From Rothia nasimurium (GTDB lineage: Bacteria > Actinomycetota > Actinomycetes > Actinomycetales > Micrococcaceae): a stretch of 64,000 nucleotides of DNA. The position numbers were made by a program, and so were the translations under genes. The stretch is from positions 1 to 64,000 of the forward strand of contig NZ_CAKMTD010000002.1 of NCBI RefSeq assembly GCF_928391935.1. Direction: 5' to 3'. Shown piece after piece: positions 1 to 9,262 of this stretch (positions are counted from its first letter, which is position 1; every line of letters starts with the position of its first letter). The notes under the pieces are model-generated. The model searched no databases. It was given only the letters and a program-made list of their open reading frames with translations, and was not told the DNA's origin.

Positions 1-69
1 GCTGAGGTCTAGGCCTTGTTCTTTGGCTTGGGTGATGAGGTTTTGGGCGAGTTGGTGTTCTGTTGTCAT
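1..69 (-). CDS. IS256-type transposase, N-terminal 23 residues only
   Basis: The minus strand has an ATG at 69 preceded by AGGAG seven to eight bases upstream, and an open frame that reaches base 1 without a stop. The visible residues begin MTTEHQLAQNLITQ and continue with an acidic, amphipathic stretch. This resembles the start of actinobacterial IS256/Mutator-family transposases, which bind the terminal repeats and carry a DDE catalytic core further downstream. The core is outside the window, so the family call is tentative. It lies just inside the IS end that disrupts the neighbouring AbiEi-like gene. Confidence 0.55.
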   Translation of the reverse strand, partial: MTTEHQLAQNLITQAKEQGLDLS

Positions 70-127
70 GGTGTTATTTTCTCCTGTTGGGGTTGGGAGG
101 GTTTACACCGTTTTCCTGACAGTCCCC
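1..127 (-). mobile_element. End of an IS256-family-like insertion sequence (partial)
   Basis: The first about 127 bases look like one terminus of an insertion sequence running off the window edge. Reading the minus strand from about 127, a terminal stretch containing GACTGTCAGGAAAACGGTG is followed by a ribosome site and a transposase start at 69. The terminus falls inside an AbiEi-like reading frame, which it truncates. The exact boundary (about 125-128) and the target duplication cannot be fixed without the other end. The IS256 assignment rests on the transposase N-terminus and the position of the end, not on a database match. Confidence 0.6.
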
Positions 128-514
128 CCTGAACCCGCCCACCAGCGTCCTATGTTCCTCGATGGGTTTATAGGTGTAATGCTTGCGGGTGCCCCGGGCC
201 CTACCCCGGGAATCTGGTGGGCCGACGATATCTACCGCAGTCGGAGTTTTTGCCAAGGCATAGCCGTGCAGACAGGCAGCTGCCGCATGGGAAAAGGTCG
301 TTTCTGGAGCGGCAAGGTGAACGGCTGCGATGGTGGCGCGGTACTTCTCGTGGTATTTCAGGGAATCCCACCAGGACGTGGGGCAGTACACGCCTTTTCT
401 GAGCCGGGTGAGCTGGTGAGCGGCTACCTCTTGGGCGATTCGCTCAGGAGTCAGCCCCTGATTGTGGAGCTGGTGGATGGTTCGGATTTCGTTTGTGTAT
501 TCATGCATTGCCAT
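128..514 (-). pseudogene. AbiEi-type antitoxin-like protein, truncated by the insertion sequence
   Basis: A minus-strand frame starts at the ATG at 514 (MAMHEYTNEI...) and keeps family-like sequence for about 128 residues. It then runs into the IS terminus and stops at 74 with an IS-derived tail. The features seen are a helix-turn-helix-like N-terminus (GLTPERIAQEV), the wing LTRLRKGVYC near residue 33, and FSHAAAACLHG. This is the usual layout of the AbiEi antitoxin domain, often fused in actinobacteria to a DUF559 nuclease-like domain that is missing here. A longer in-frame start at 706 is unlikely because its first 64 residues look non-coding. No partner AbiEii toxin gene is visible. Confidence 0.6.
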
Positions 515-682
515 GTTTCTAGATTCGCCACTGTGGGGTGGTATTTCTAGAGGAGGTGCGGCCTGTGGATAGCTAGGTGGCAGAGTTTGAGGCAGATTTT
601 CGGGGTTCGCGGTGAGTTGTGGTGAGAAATTGGTGAAGCGTGACGGTTTTGTGACACTACCGCATTCTCGCCTGTGGAAAAG

Positions 683-743
683 ACCATTTAAATCGGAAAA
701 ACCCACCTGGCTGGTGGGTTTTTCCGATTTAGATGGTACCTAC
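683..743. terminator. Hairpin terminator, copy 1 of a 61-bp duplicated element
   Basis: An 18-bp perfect stem (690-707 with 713-730) encloses a five-base loop, and outer pairing extends it to about 25 bp. Runs of A and T inside the stem give T-rich tails on both strands. It starts six bases after the ctaB stop, so it should terminate ctaB. A copy matching at 59 of 61 positions lies at 28416-28476, also just behind a minus-strand stop codon (fhs). Confidence 0.8.
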
Positions 744-748
744 CCGGT

Positions 749-1717
749 TTAGAGGGAGAGGACGGGGCCGCCGACGAAGGGGTCAATGGCCAGGGCGATA
801 AAGAGGACGGTCAGGTAGGTAATTGAACCGTGGAAAACCACCATCGCGGTTCGGCTCGTTGCCTGCTCAGCCAGGGCCAGGCGGTGCAACTTGTGGCAGT
901 GGTACAGGAACCAGGCCCCAATCAGCACAGCAGACGCCGTGTAAACCCAGCCAGCCCCACCCAAAGGAACCAGCAGCAGGGAACACATGACCATAGCCCA
1001 GCCGTACAGCACCACCTGCACCGACACACTCTTAGCAGAGTCGGTCGCGCCCAGCATGGGAATTCCTGCTGCCCGGTAGTCCTCGGCGTACTTCATCGAC
1101 AGAGGCCAGTAGTGCGGGGGCGTCCAGAGGAAAATCACCATAAAGAGCACCACAGCCGCCCAGGAAATGGTGTTCTCCACAGCCGCCCAGGCGATAAAGA
1201 CCGGCATGCAGCCCGCCAGACCGCCCCAGACGATGTTCTGCTTGGTGCGCTTCTTCAGCCACAGGGAGTAGAAGACAACGTAGAGGAAAATCGCGACGAC
1301 GCCCAGGCCTGCAGCCAGCGGGTTCACCAGGAAGTAGAGGTAGACGATTGAAATAACTGACAGCACCCAGGCAAAGACCAGGGCCTCCCGGTCGGTGAGT
1401 TCACCGGTGACCAGGGGACGCTTCTCGGTGCGCTTCATCAGCCGGTCGGCTTCGCGGTCGATGTAGCAGTTGAAGGCGCAGGAGGCACCGGCGGCAAGAG
1501 AGCCGCCAATCATGGTGTGAAGCACCAGCCAGAGGTTGGGGAAGCCACCGGCAGCAAAGATCATGGTGGGGGCGGTGGTGACCAGGAGCAGTTCGATAAT
1601 CTGCGGCTTGGTCAGGTGGATGTAGGCCTTTATCTTTCGGCCTAGCGGGATTTTTCCGGACGCGGCCACGGCAGGTAGGTGCCCCTGCGCAGCGTCGCGC
1701 TCGATGACGGTGTTCAT
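749..1717 (-). CDS. ctaB: Protoheme IX farnesyltransferase (heme O synthase)
   Basis: This membrane enzyme transfers farnesyl from farnesyl diphosphate to protoheme to make heme O, the first step towards heme A for cytochrome oxidase. The UbiA-type aspartate-rich motif [12 protein letters not shown] lies near residue 83, the second conserved site [10 protein letters not shown] lies in the middle, and about nine hydrophobic segments can be seen. The ATG at 1717, with GAAGGG upstream, is preferred over a TTG at 1741 that has its purine-rich stretch too close. At 322 residues it has the usual length. It is divergent from tkt, as in related Micrococcaceae, and ends in a strong hairpin. Confidence 0.93.
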   Translation of the reverse strand: MNTVIERDAAQGHLPAVAASGKIPLGRKIKAYIHLTKPQIIELLLVTTAPTMIFAAGGFPNLWLVLHTMIGGSLAAGASCAFNCYIDREADRLMKRTEKRPLVTGELTDREALVFAWVLSVISIVYLYFLVNPLAAGLGVVAIFLYVVFYSLWLKKRTKQNIVWGGLAGCMPVFIAWAAVENTISWAAVVLFMVIFLWTPPHYWPLSMKYAEDYRAAGIPMLGATDSAKSVSVQVVLYGWAMVMCSLLLVPLGGAGWVYTASAVLIGAWFLYHCHKLHRLALAEQATSRTAMVVFHGSITYLTVLFIALAIDPFVGGPVLSL

Positions 1718-1741
1718 GCCATGGCCCTTCACGAATGCCAA

Positions 1742-2175
1742 CTTCCCTTGACTGGTGTGTGTGCTGCCCTGTTGACGTCACCCAACCCCACATCACTATG
1801 TGGGACGGCGGGGTGGTCCGGCGTGTTGGGTTCCTTCCCCTAGGGGTGGCGGGGGTTGCCCCTCACTGACCTGGGTTTTCTAGTGGTTCCCATCACGATT
1901 GTGCCGGTGTGACCCGTTTGAGCGCACGCCAAAAGAGCTTTTGGTCAAATTACATCTTATAACGGTCGTCAAGCTGCCGCCTAAACTATGACAACCCGGG
2001 CACCAGCCAGCCCGTTAGGCAACCGTCCTCTGAGATGGACTCTGTGCCCGGTGCCCCGGTGAACTATCCTGGTATCAGGGTCTACCCTCCCTGCGTCCTG
2101 CTGTGGGTGCTGGGTGCGCTGTAGGCAAACACAGTTATGAATACTCTGGCCAGCCAGATTGAGAGAGGACGGCTT
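1742..2175. promoter_or_regulatory. Divergent ctaB/tkt control region
   Basis: This 434-bp gap has no convincing gene. It must hold the promoters for ctaB and for the tkt operon. Visible marks are an AT-rich stretch with TTATAA near 1957 that could serve as a -10 towards tkt, and a palindrome CCAAAAG-AG-CTTTTGG at 1929-1944 just upstream that could be an operator. Neither is proven. The 5' part (1750-1900) is GC-rich with no clear signal. Confidence 0.4.
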
Positions 2176-4287
2176 ATGCCTAACCTGAATCACAAGCTTG
2201 AATGGACTGACAAGGATCAGCGCGCGGTTGATACTGCCCGGGTGCTGGCTGCGGACGCGGTGGAGAAGGTTGGCTCTGGCCACCCCGGCACTGCTATGTC
2301 CCTGGCTCCTGTCGCCTACCTGCTCTTCCAGAAGGTCATGCGCCACGACCCGTCCGACGACCGCTGGGCTGGCCGTGACCGCTTCATCCTCTCCCCCGGT
2401 CACACCTCCATGACCCTCTACAACCAGCTCTTCCTGGGCGGTTTCGGTCTGGAACTGGATGACATCAAGTCCCTGCGTACCGCCGGTGCTAAGACTGCTG
2501 GCCACCCCGAGTTTGGCCATACCAAGGGCGTCGAAATCACTACTGGCCCCCTGGGGCAGGGTCTGGCGTCCGCCGTGGGCTTTGCCTACGCCCAGCGTCG
2601 TATGCGTGGCCTGTTTGACCCCGAGGCTGCCCCCGGCACCTCCCCCTTTGACCACACCATCTTTACCATTGCCTCTGAGGGCGATGTGCAGGAGGGCGTT
2701 ACCGCTGAGGCTTGTGCCCTGGCTGGCCACCAGCAGCTGGGCAACCTGGTCGTCATTTACGACCGCAACCATATCTCCATTGAGGACGACACCGACGTAG
2801 CCTTCACCGAGGACGTCGCCGCCCGCTACGAGGCCTACGGTTGGGACGTCACCAAGATTGACTGGACCGCAAGCGGCGAATATGTTGAGGACATCGAAGC
2901 CCTCTACGACGCTATTGTTGCTGCCACCAAGGTCACCGACAAGCCCTCTTTCATTGAGCTGCGTACCATCATCGGTTACCCGGCTCCCACCAAGCAGAAC
3001 ACCGGTGGTATTCACGGTTCTAAGCTGGGTGCTGAAGAAGTTGCCGCCACCAAGAAGGTCCTGGGCTTTGATCCTGAGCAGCACTTTGTGGTTGAACCTG
3101 AGATTCTGGAGCACACCCGTGCCCTGGTTGAGCGTGGCGCTGCTGAACGCGCTGAGTGGCAGGCCTCCTTTGACGCCTGGGCTGCGGCCAACCCCGAGCA
3201 GGCCAAGCTCTACGAGCGCCTGGTGGCCGGTGAGCTGCCCTCCGAGCTGGACGAGGCCCTGCCCACCTTTGAGGCTGGCACCTCCATTGCGACCCGCGCG
3301 GCTTCCGGTAAGGTGATCAACGCTATTGCCCCGATTCTGCCCGAACTCTGGGGTGGTTCAGCTGACCTGGCTGGCTCCAACAACACCACCATTGATACCG
3401 AGAAGTCCTTCAACCCCGAGTCCCGTTCCACCAAGAGCTGGACCGGCCACCCCTACGGTCGTGTGCTGCACTTCGGTATCCGTGAGCACGCCGCTGCAGC
3501 AATCACCAACGGTATTGCGCTGTCGTCGCCCACCCGTCCTTTCTCAGGCACCTTCTTCGTCTTTACCGACTACCAGCGCCCGGCCGTCCGCCTGGCTGCG
3601 CTGATGGGTGTACCCAACATCTTTGTTTGGACCCACGACTCCATCGGCCTGGGTGAGGACGGCCCAACCCACCAGCCCGTCGAGCACCTGACCGCCATGC
3701 GTGCTATCCCCAACCTGGACGTCGTCCGCCCCGCCGACGGTAACGAAACCGCCGTGGCCTGGCGCAAGATCCTGGACATCAAGGACCGCCCCGCAGGCCT
3801 GGTGCTCTCCCGCCAGAACCTGACCAACGTGGCTCGTGAAGACCTGCACGCGGACGCCGAAGGTGAGAAGTTCGCTTCCGCCCAGGGCGCTGCCCGCGGC
3901 GGCTACGTCCTGGCTGACACCGAGGGCACCCCCGACGTCATCCTGATCGCCACCGGCTCCGAGGTTGAGGTTGCCCTGGCAGCCCGCACCCAGCTGGCAG
4001 CAGAAGGAATTGCCGCCCGCGTTGTCTCCATGCCCTGCCGCGAATGGTTCAACGCAGAGTCAGCCGAATACCGCGAGTCCGTGATTCCCTCAGCCGTCAA
4101 GGCCCGCGTCACCGTCGAGGCCGGTCTGGCCATGCCCTGGCTCGACATCCTCGGTGAAGCCGGCCGCGCCGTCTCCCTGGAACACTACGGCGCCTCAGCC
4201 TCAGCCGAAGAGCTCTTCGCCGACTACGGTTTCACCGCCGAGAACGTCGCCGCCAAGGCCCGCGAGTCCATCGCAGCAGCCCAGTAA
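2176..4287 (+). CDS. tkt: Transketolase
   Basis: The enzyme moves two-carbon units between sugar phosphates in the non-oxidative pentose phosphate pathway, using thiamine diphosphate. The start is the ATG at 2176 with AGAGGA eight bases upstream; an upstream in-frame ATG at 2137 lacks a ribosome site. Landmarks in order are SGHPGTAMSLAP near residue 33, the ThDP/metal region SEGDVQEG, the pyrimidine-domain HFGIREHA, and HDSIGLGEDGPTHQP. At 703 residues it is full length. It opens an operon-like run tkt-tal-zwf-opcA-pgl. A GC-rich hairpin separates it from tal. Confidence 0.97.
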   Translation: MPNLNHKLEWTDKDQRAVDTARVLAADAVEKVGSGHPGTAMSLAPVAYLLFQKVMRHDPSDDRWAGRDRFILSPGHTSMTLYNQLFLGGFGLELDDIKSLRTAGAKTAGHPEFGHTKGVEITTGPLGQGLASAVGFAYAQRRMRGLFDPEAAPGTSPFDHTIFTIASEGDVQEGVTAEACALAGHQQLGNLVVIYDRNHISIEDDTDVAFTEDVAARYEAYGWDVTKIDWTASGEYVEDIEALYDAIVAATKVTDKPSFIELRTIIGYPAPTKQNTGGIHGSKLGAEEVAATKKVLGFDPEQHFVVEPEILEHTRALVERGAAERAEWQASFDAWAAANPEQAKLYERLVAGELPSELDEALPTFEAGTSIATRAASGKVINAIAPILPELWGGSADLAGSNNTTIDTEKSFNPESRSTKSWTGHPYGRVLHFGIREHAAAAITNGIALSSPTRPFSGTFFVFTDYQRPAVRLAALMGVPNIFVWTHDSIGLGEDGPTHQPVEHLTAMRAIPNLDVVRPADGNETAVAWRKILDIKDRPAGLVLSRQNLTNVAREDLHADAEGEKFASAQGAARGGYVLADTEGTPDVILIATGSEVEVALAARTQLAAEGIAARVVSMPCREWFNAESAEYRESVIPSAVKARVTVEAGLAMPWLDILGEAGRAVSLEHYGASASAEELFADYGFTAENVAAKARESIAAAQ

Positions 4288-4318
4288 TCACCGCACCTGC
4301 CGGGCACCCGGCAGAACC

Positions 4319-4353
4319 GGGGCAGGACGGCCGCACCCCGCCCGTCCTGCCCC
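4319..4353 (+). repeat. Intra-operon hairpin between tkt and tal (family of two)
   Basis: An arm beginning GGGGCAGGACGG pairs with CCGTCCTGCCCC across about 11 bases. A smaller hairpin, CTGCCGGG-CAC-CCGGCAG, sits at 4297-4314. There is no T-run, so full termination is unlikely; mRNA processing or partial termination is possible. Read in gene sense, the hairpin between pgk and tpiA (10250-10281) has nearly the same stem. Confidence 0.6.
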
Positions 4354-4380
4354 TCCCACCACAAACTTTAAGGACACAAG

Positions 4381-5487
4381 ATGACCACCCCCACCCAGAA
4401 GCTCTCAGACGCAGGCGTCTCTATCTGGCTCGACGACCTCTCCCGCGAACGCCTCACCAGCGGCAACCTGCAGGAACTCATCGACACCAAGAACGTTGTT
4501 GGCGTAACCACCAACCCCTCCATCTTCGCCGCAGCCCTCTCCAACGGTGCCGCCTACGCTGAGCAGATGAAGGAACTGGCTGCAGCCGGTACCCCTGCTG
4601 AGGCAGCTGGCTTTGCGGCCATGATCGACGACGTTCGCGACGGCTGCGACGTCTTCGCCCCCATCTACGAGGCAACCCAGGGCTTTGACGGCCGCGTCTC
4701 CATTGAAGTCTCTCCCCTGCTGGCCCGCAAGGCTGATGAGACCCTGGCCCAGGCTAAGGAACTCTACTCAGCTGTTGGCCGTGAAAACGTCATGATCAAG
4801 ATCCCTGCAACCGTTGAGGGCCTCAAACCCATTGCTGAAACCCTGGCCGAGGGTATCTCTGTGAACGTGACCCTCATCTTCTCCCTGGAACGCTACCGCG
4901 AGGTCATCAACGCCTACATGGTCGGCCTGGAAAAGGCCCTGGAGAACGGCAAGGACCTGTCCACCATTCACTCTGTTGCCTCCTTCTTTGTCTCCCGTGT
5001 TGATACTGAAATCGACGCCCGCCTAGAGGCTATCGGCACCGATGAGGCCCTGGCCCTGCGCGGCAAGGCCGGTGTTGCTAACGCCCGCCTGGCCTTTGAA
5101 GTCTACGAGCAGGCTTTCGCGTCTGAGCGCTGGGCCCGCCTGGAGGCAGCCGGAGCCAACCGCCAGCGTCCCCTCTGGGCCTCCACCGGCGTGAAGAACC
5201 CCGCCTACCCTGACACCCTCTACGTCACCGAAATCGCTGCCGCCGGTACCGTCAACACCATGCCTGAGGCAACCCTCAACGCAACCTTTGACCACGCCCC
5301 CGTGACTGGCGACACCATCGCAGGTACCTACGAGGAATCCAACGAGATCCTCAACGCTCTCGAAGGTGTCGGTGTCTCCTACAACGACGTCGTCACCCAG
5401 CTAGAGACCGAGGGTATCGAGAAGTTCGAAATTTCCTGGAAGGAACTGCTCGAAACCGTCGAAGCAGCCCTGGCCGCAGACAAGTAA
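4381..5487 (+). CDS. tal: Transaldolase
   Basis: It transfers a dihydroxyacetone unit between sedoheptulose 7-phosphate and glyceraldehyde 3-phosphate. The Schiff-base lysine lies in NVMIKIPAT (about residue 140). Other family marks are [13 protein letters not shown] near residue 40, [12 protein letters not shown], and [14 protein letters not shown]. The 368-residue length fits the actinobacterial Tal/TalB-long type. The start ATG at 4381 has AAGGA upstream. It lies 93 bp behind tkt and is probably co-transcribed, with a strong hairpin after the stop. Confidence 0.96.
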   Translation: MTTPTQKLSDAGVSIWLDDLSRERLTSGNLQELIDTKNVVGVTTNPSIFAAALSNGAAYAEQMKELAAAGTPAEAAGFAAMIDDVRDGCDVFAPIYEATQGFDGRVSIEVSPLLARKADETLAQAKELYSAVGRENVMIKIPATVEGLKPIAETLAEGISVNVTLIFSLERYREVINAYMVGLEKALENGKDLSTIHSVASFFVSRVDTEIDARLEAIGTDEALALRGKAGVANARLAFEVYEQAFASERWARLEAAGANRQRPLWASTGVKNPAYPDTLYVTEIAAAGTVNTMPEATLNATFDHAPVTGDTIAGTYEESNEILNALEGVGVSYNDVVTQLETEGIEKFEISWKELLETVEAALAADK

Positions 5488-5509
5488 AACCAGCCAGTAG
5501 CTAGCCCTA

Positions 5510-5558
5510 GTGCAAACGCCCGGTAGGTGGAATAACCCCACCGGCCGGGCGTTTGCAC
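5510..5558 (+). terminator. Hairpin after tal
   Basis: A 14-bp perfect outer stem, GTGCAAACGCCCGG with its complement, encloses an inner GGTGG/CCACC stem. There is no U-tract, so it may be a partial terminator or processing hairpin between tal and zwf. A possible -10 (TACACT) follows at about 5562, which could give zwf its own promoter. Confidence 0.6.
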
Positions 5559-5642
5559 AGGTACACTAGATATGAACCAAAGCACCGGCCCCCTCCCCAG
5601 GGTGACCTGTGCCGACACCCCACAGTGAAGGATTTTCCGGCG

Positions 5643-7178
5643 GTGACAAACACCCACGACACCAACCCTTTGCGCGACCCCCGCGACCGCAGACTCACCC
5701 GGGTAGCTGGCCCCAGTTCCCTCGTCTTCTTCGGCGTCACCGGCGACCTAGCGCGTAAAAAGCTGCTCCCCGCAGTGTACGACCTTGTCAACCGTGGCCT
5801 ACTTCCCCCCAGCTTTGGCCTGGTCGGCTTCGGCCGCCGCGAATGGAGCCACGAAGACTTCCAGAAAGAGGTCCGCGGCCACGTTGAGGCCCACGCCCGC
5901 ACCCCCTTCCGGGAGGACGTCTGGAACCAGTTCGCAGCCGGTATCCGCTTCGTCACCGGAACCTTCGACTCAGACGAGTCATTCGAAAAGCTGAAGACAA
6001 CCCTGGCTGAACTCGACGAAACCCGAGGCACCCGCGGAAACCACGCCTTCTACCTTTCCATTCCCCCCAAGGATTTTGACCAGGTCCTGCAGAAACTAGC
6101 TGACCACGACCTGGCCAACCACAACCAGCATGAGGGCTGGCGCCGCGTCGTCATTGAAAAGCCTTTCGGCCACAACCTAGAATCTGCCCGCGAACTCAAC
6201 GCCATCGTTGAGCGGGTCTTCCCGGCTGACTCTGTCTTCCGCATTGACCACTACCTGGGTAAGGAAACCGTCCAGAATATTCTGGCCATGCGCTTTGCCA
6301 ACCAGATGTTTGAGCCCCTGTGGAACGCCAACAACGTTGACCATGTGCAAATCACCATGGCCGAAGACATCGGTATCGGTACCCGCGCAGGCTACTATGA
6401 CGGGGTGGGTGCTGCCCGCGACATCATCCAGAACCACCTGCTGCAGCTTCTGGCCCTGACCGCCATGGAAGAGCCCATCAGCTTCAACGCTGACCACCTC
6501 CGCGCCGAAAAGGCCAAGGTGCTTGAGGCCGTGCGCGTCCCAGAAGATATCTCCACGGCTTTTGCCATTGGCCAGTACTCAGCCGGTAACCAGGGCGGTG
6601 AAGAAGTCAACGGCTTCTTCGACGAAAACGACATCCCTGCTGACTCCCGCACCGAGACCTTTGCGGCCCTCAAACTGGAAATCAATACCCGCCGCTGGGG
6701 CGGGGTGCCCTTCTACCTGCGGGCCGGTAAGCGGCTGGGCCGCCGCGTAACGGAAATCGCTGTTGTCTTTAAGAAGTCCCCCAACCTGCTCTTCGGCGGT
6801 AGCTCCGACCAGGCCGGTCAGAACGCGATCGTCATCCGGGTCCAGCCCGATGAGGGCATGACCCTTCGCTTCGCCTCCAAGGTGCCCGGCACCCAGATGG
6901 AAATCCGCGACGTCAACATGGACTTCGGCTACTCCCATTCCTTCACGGAGGAATCCCCCGAGGCCTACGAACGCCTCATCCTCGACGTCCTGCTCGGCGA
7001 GCCCCCGCTCTTCCCCCGCCATGAGGAAGTCGAACTCTCCTGGAAGATTCTCGACCCCTTCGAAGAATACTGGGAAGAGCACAAGATCAAACCTGAAGCC
7101 TACGCCCCCGGTTCATGGGGCCCGGCTTCTGCCCACGAAATGCTGGAACGCGACGGCCGTGCTTGGAGGCGCCCATGA
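5643..7178 (+). CDS. zwf: Glucose-6-phosphate 1-dehydrogenase
   Basis: It catalyses the first, NADP-reducing step of the oxidative pentose phosphate pathway. The nucleotide-binding motif FFGVTGDLARKKLLP lies near residue 28, VIEKPFGHNL follows, and the active-site stretch RIDHYLGKE lies near residue 200. The GTG at 5643 is chosen because AAGGA lies 11 bases upstream and family homology begins after it; in-frame starts at 5553 and 5625 lack a site. At 511 residues it is of normal length. Its stop overlaps the opcA start as ATGA, so the two are translationally coupled. Confidence 0.96.
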   Translation: MTNTHDTNPLRDPRDRRLTRVAGPSSLVFFGVTGDLARKKLLPAVYDLVNRGLLPPSFGLVGFGRREWSHEDFQKEVRGHVEAHARTPFREDVWNQFAAGIRFVTGTFDSDESFEKLKTTLAELDETRGTRGNHAFYLSIPPKDFDQVLQKLADHDLANHNQHEGWRRVVIEKPFGHNLESARELNAIVERVFPADSVFRIDHYLGKETVQNILAMRFANQMFEPLWNANNVDHVQITMAEDIGIGTRAGYYDGVGAARDIIQNHLLQLLALTAMEEPISFNADHLRAEKAKVLEAVRVPEDISTAFAIGQYSAGNQGGEEVNGFFDENDIPADSRTETFAALKLEINTRRWGGVPFYLRAGKRLGRRVTEIAVVFKKSPNLLFGGSSDQAGQNAIVIRVQPDEGMTLRFASKVPGTQMEIRDVNMDFGYSHSFTEESPEAYERLILDVLLGEPPLFPRHEEVELSWKILDPFEEYWEEHKIKPEAYAPGSWGPASAHEMLERDGRAWRRP

Positions 7179-8158
7179 TGAAGAAACTCAAAGACACCAC
7201 CGTGGGCGAGGTCGCCAAAGAGCTCTCCCGCCTGCGTAGTGAGGAGGGGGCGACAACGTCCTCCCGTGTGCTGACCCTGGTTATCCTGGCCGAAAAGGGC
7301 CACTCCAAGACAGCCGTTGAGGCTGCCCTCAAGGCCTCCTACGAGCACCCCTCCCGTATTATCGTCCACGTTGGCTACGGGCAGGACGAGGCCGACCGGC
7401 TGGACGCCCGCATTTACGTGGGTGGCGACGCCGGAGCCTCAGAGCTCATCATTCTGCGGGGATACGGCTCGGCCTCCGTACCCACCGAATCCCTGATCTC
7501 AGGCTTGCTCCTGCCCGACTCCCCCATCGTAGCCTGGTGGCCCCACTCAGTTCCCGAAAACCCGGCAGAGCACTCCATCGGTAAAATCGCCCAGCGACGC
7601 ATCACCGATTCCGCCCGAGCCTACGACCCCCTGGGCGTGCTAGAGAAGCTAGCTGCCAGCTACAAGGACGGCGACACCGACCTGGCCTGGATTCGTCTGA
7701 CCCTGTGGCGTATCCAGATTGCGGCAGTTTTCGACCAGATTAGCCCCGCCCCCGTCACCAAGGTGACCGTGTCAGGTTCCTCCATGAGCCCGTCCGTCGT
7801 CCTGCTCGGTGCCTGGCTGGGCGACCGCCTGGGCGCAGAAGTCCACCTGCGCACCACCGACGTCCAGCGGGGACTCTACAAGGTAGAACTAGAACGGGCC
7901 GATGGATCCATCATCGTCCACCGTCCTGGCCGGAACATTGCCACCATTTCCTCCCCCGGCGTACCCGACCAGCAGATTTCCCTGCCCGTCCGATCCCTGG
8001 CCGACTGCCTGGCCGAAGAACTCCGCCGCCTAGACCCCGACGAGGTATACGGGGAAGTGCTCAAGTCTGTTGTCGCCAGCGGAAACATTGTGGTTGATGT
8101 CAACGCACATGACACAGCCGACTCCGACGCCGACTACACGGAGGTTTATGATGCCTAA
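7175..8158 (+). CDS. opcA: Glucose-6-phosphate dehydrogenase assembly protein OpcA
   Basis: OpcA is an allosteric partner needed for active Zwf in cyanobacteria and actinobacteria. The protein (327 residues) has family stretches such as ASRVLTL-type N-terminal sequence (TTSSRVLTLVILAEKG), LLLPDSPIVAWWP, and ITDSARAYDPLGVLEKLA. It starts at the ATG at 7175, four bases inside the end of zwf, with GGAGGC upstream. It ends eight bases inside the next gene, pgl. The tight zwf-opcA-pgl overlap supports joint expression of the oxidative branch. Confidence 0.95.
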   Translation: MMKKLKDTTVGEVAKELSRLRSEEGATTSSRVLTLVILAEKGHSKTAVEAALKASYEHPSRIIVHVGYGQDEADRLDARIYVGGDAGASELIILRGYGSASVPTESLISGLLLPDSPIVAWWPHSVPENPAEHSIGKIAQRRITDSARAYDPLGVLEKLAASYKDGDTDLAWIRLTLWRIQIAAVFDQISPAPVTKVTVSGSSMSPSVVLLGAWLGDRLGAEVHLRTTDVQRGLYKVELERADGSIIVHRPGRNIATISSPGVPDQQISLPVRSLADCLAEELRRLDPDEVYGEVLKSVVASGNIVVDVNAHDTADSDADYTEVYDA

Positions 8159-8921
8159 CCCCATCATCGTCCCCCACCAGGACAAGGCGACCCTGAAGCT
8201 TGCTGGGGCCACCCGCATCATCAACGTCGCAGCAACAGCAGTAGCTGCCCACGGCATAGCCCATATCAGCCTGACCGGCGGAACCATGGGCATCGCAGTT
8301 CTAGCAGGTATCGCCGAGAGCCCCCTGCGGGCAACGGTTGATTGGTCTAAGGTCCATTTCTGGTGGTCTGACGAACGCTTTGTAGAGACCGGCCACGCCG
8401 ACCGCAACGAACAGCAGGCCAAGGACGCCCTCCTCAACCAGCTAGACCTGCCCTCAGGCAACCTGCACATCATGGGGGCCTCAGATACCTTTGAAACCCC
8501 AGAGGCAGCCGCAGAGGCTTACACAGCAGAGCTGGCCCGTTTCGCGCCGGAGGGCGAAACCACCCCGCTCTTTGCACTCACCCTTCTGGGCATGGGTCCG
8601 GACGGTCACATCGCCTCCCTCTTCCCTGACCGGCAGGAGATTCTGGATGCCGAGGCTACAGCCATCGCCATCCATAACTCCCCCAAGCCCCCACCGACCC
8701 GGGTGAGCCTCACCCTGCCCGTCATCAACTACTCAGAACGCATCTGGTTCCTCATTGCAGGGGCTGACAAGGCTGAAGCAACCACCCGGCTCAGGGAGGC
8801 CTCCGTCCTCGCCGAAAGCCAACTCACCGCTCAGATCCTGACTGCCACCCCAGCAGCAGGTGCCAGGGGCCTTCTAGAAACCCTGATCCTAGCAACCGAG
8901 GACGCCCTCACCACCAGCTAG
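8151..8921 (+). CDS. pgl: 6-Phosphogluconolactonase
   Basis: It hydrolyses 6-phosphogluconolactone to 6-phosphogluconate, the step after Zwf. The sugar-isomerase-like fold is marked by LTGGTMGIAVL near residue 40, WWSDERFV near residue 66, and LLGMGPDGHIASLFPD near residue 145. Two adjacent ATGs (8148, 8151) follow GGAGG at 8140-8144. The second has the better spacing and is used here. The gene overlaps the end of opcA and ends in a bidirectional terminator shared with secG. At 256 residues it is of normal length. Confidence 0.94.
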   Translation: MPNPIIVPHQDKATLKLAGATRIINVAATAVAAHGIAHISLTGGTMGIAVLAGIAESPLRATVDWSKVHFWWSDERFVETGHADRNEQQAKDALLNQLDLPSGNLHIMGASDTFETPEAAAEAYTAELARFAPEGETTPLFALTLLGMGPDGHIASLFPDRQEILDAEATAIAIHNSPKPPPTRVSLTLPVINYSERIWFLIAGADKAEATTRLREASVLAESQLTAQILTATPAAGARGLLETLILATEDALTTS

Positions 8922-8946
8922 CAGCCTGACCAGGGCTTATACACAA

Positions 8947-8985
8947 AAACCCCGCCTGATTCCTGTACGGAACTAGGCGGGGTTT
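8947..8985. terminator. Bidirectional terminator between pgl and secG
   Basis: An 11-bp stem, AAACCCCGCCT with AGGCGGGGTTT, has T-rich sequence following it on each strand. It serves the convergent pgl (plus) and secG (minus) transcripts. Confidence 0.85.
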
Positions 8986-9004
8986 CTTCTGCTTTGTGGG
9001 CTTC

Positions 9005-9262
9005 TTAGATTACTGCAGTTTCTGAGAAGCGGAGCACCAGGGCGTAGCTGATAATAGCAAATACCCAAATGAGGATGGTGGTGACAGTCAGGCGAATCAG
9101 GTTCTTAGAAGCCATACCTGAAGAGTTCAAGGAGGTGGTCATACCGCCACCGAACATATCGGACAGGCCGCCACCCTTACCGCGGTTCAGCAGAACCAGC
9201 AGAACGGTGAGGATGCTAGCGATGGCAATCAGCACCATCAGGGCAATCTTAATGGCTTCCAC
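9005..9262 (-). CDS. secG: Protein-export membrane protein SecG
   Basis: SecG is the small non-essential subunit of the SecYEG translocon. The 85-residue protein has two hydrophobic helices (about residues 4-24 and 56-76). They are joined by a glycine-rich cytoplasmic loop with GKGGGLSDMFGGG, which is diagnostic for the family. The start is GTG at 9262 with AAAGG upstream. It is the last gene of the gap-pgk-tpiA-secG group, the standard actinobacterial order. A possible own -10 (TATAGT, minus strand, 9318-9323) lies upstream. Confidence 0.93.
   Translation of the reverse strand: MEAIKIALMVLIAIASILTVLLVLLNRGKGGGLSDMFGGGMTTSLNSSGMASKNLIRLTVTTILIWVFAIISYALVLRFSETAVI

Noticed and set aside
1981-3114. 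A 377-codon open frame on the minus strand opposite tkt
   Set aside because: It mirrors the codon pattern of tkt, lacks a ribosome site and gives Gly/Val-rich sequence with no family features. Similar long antisense frames opposite uvrC (16410-17570) and dld (25662-26645) were dismissed for the same reason.
4288-5642. Missing pgi between tal and zwf as evidence of a gene deletion
   Set aside because: Some relatives carry pgi here, but it can be elsewhere in the genome; the window gives no scar or remnant.
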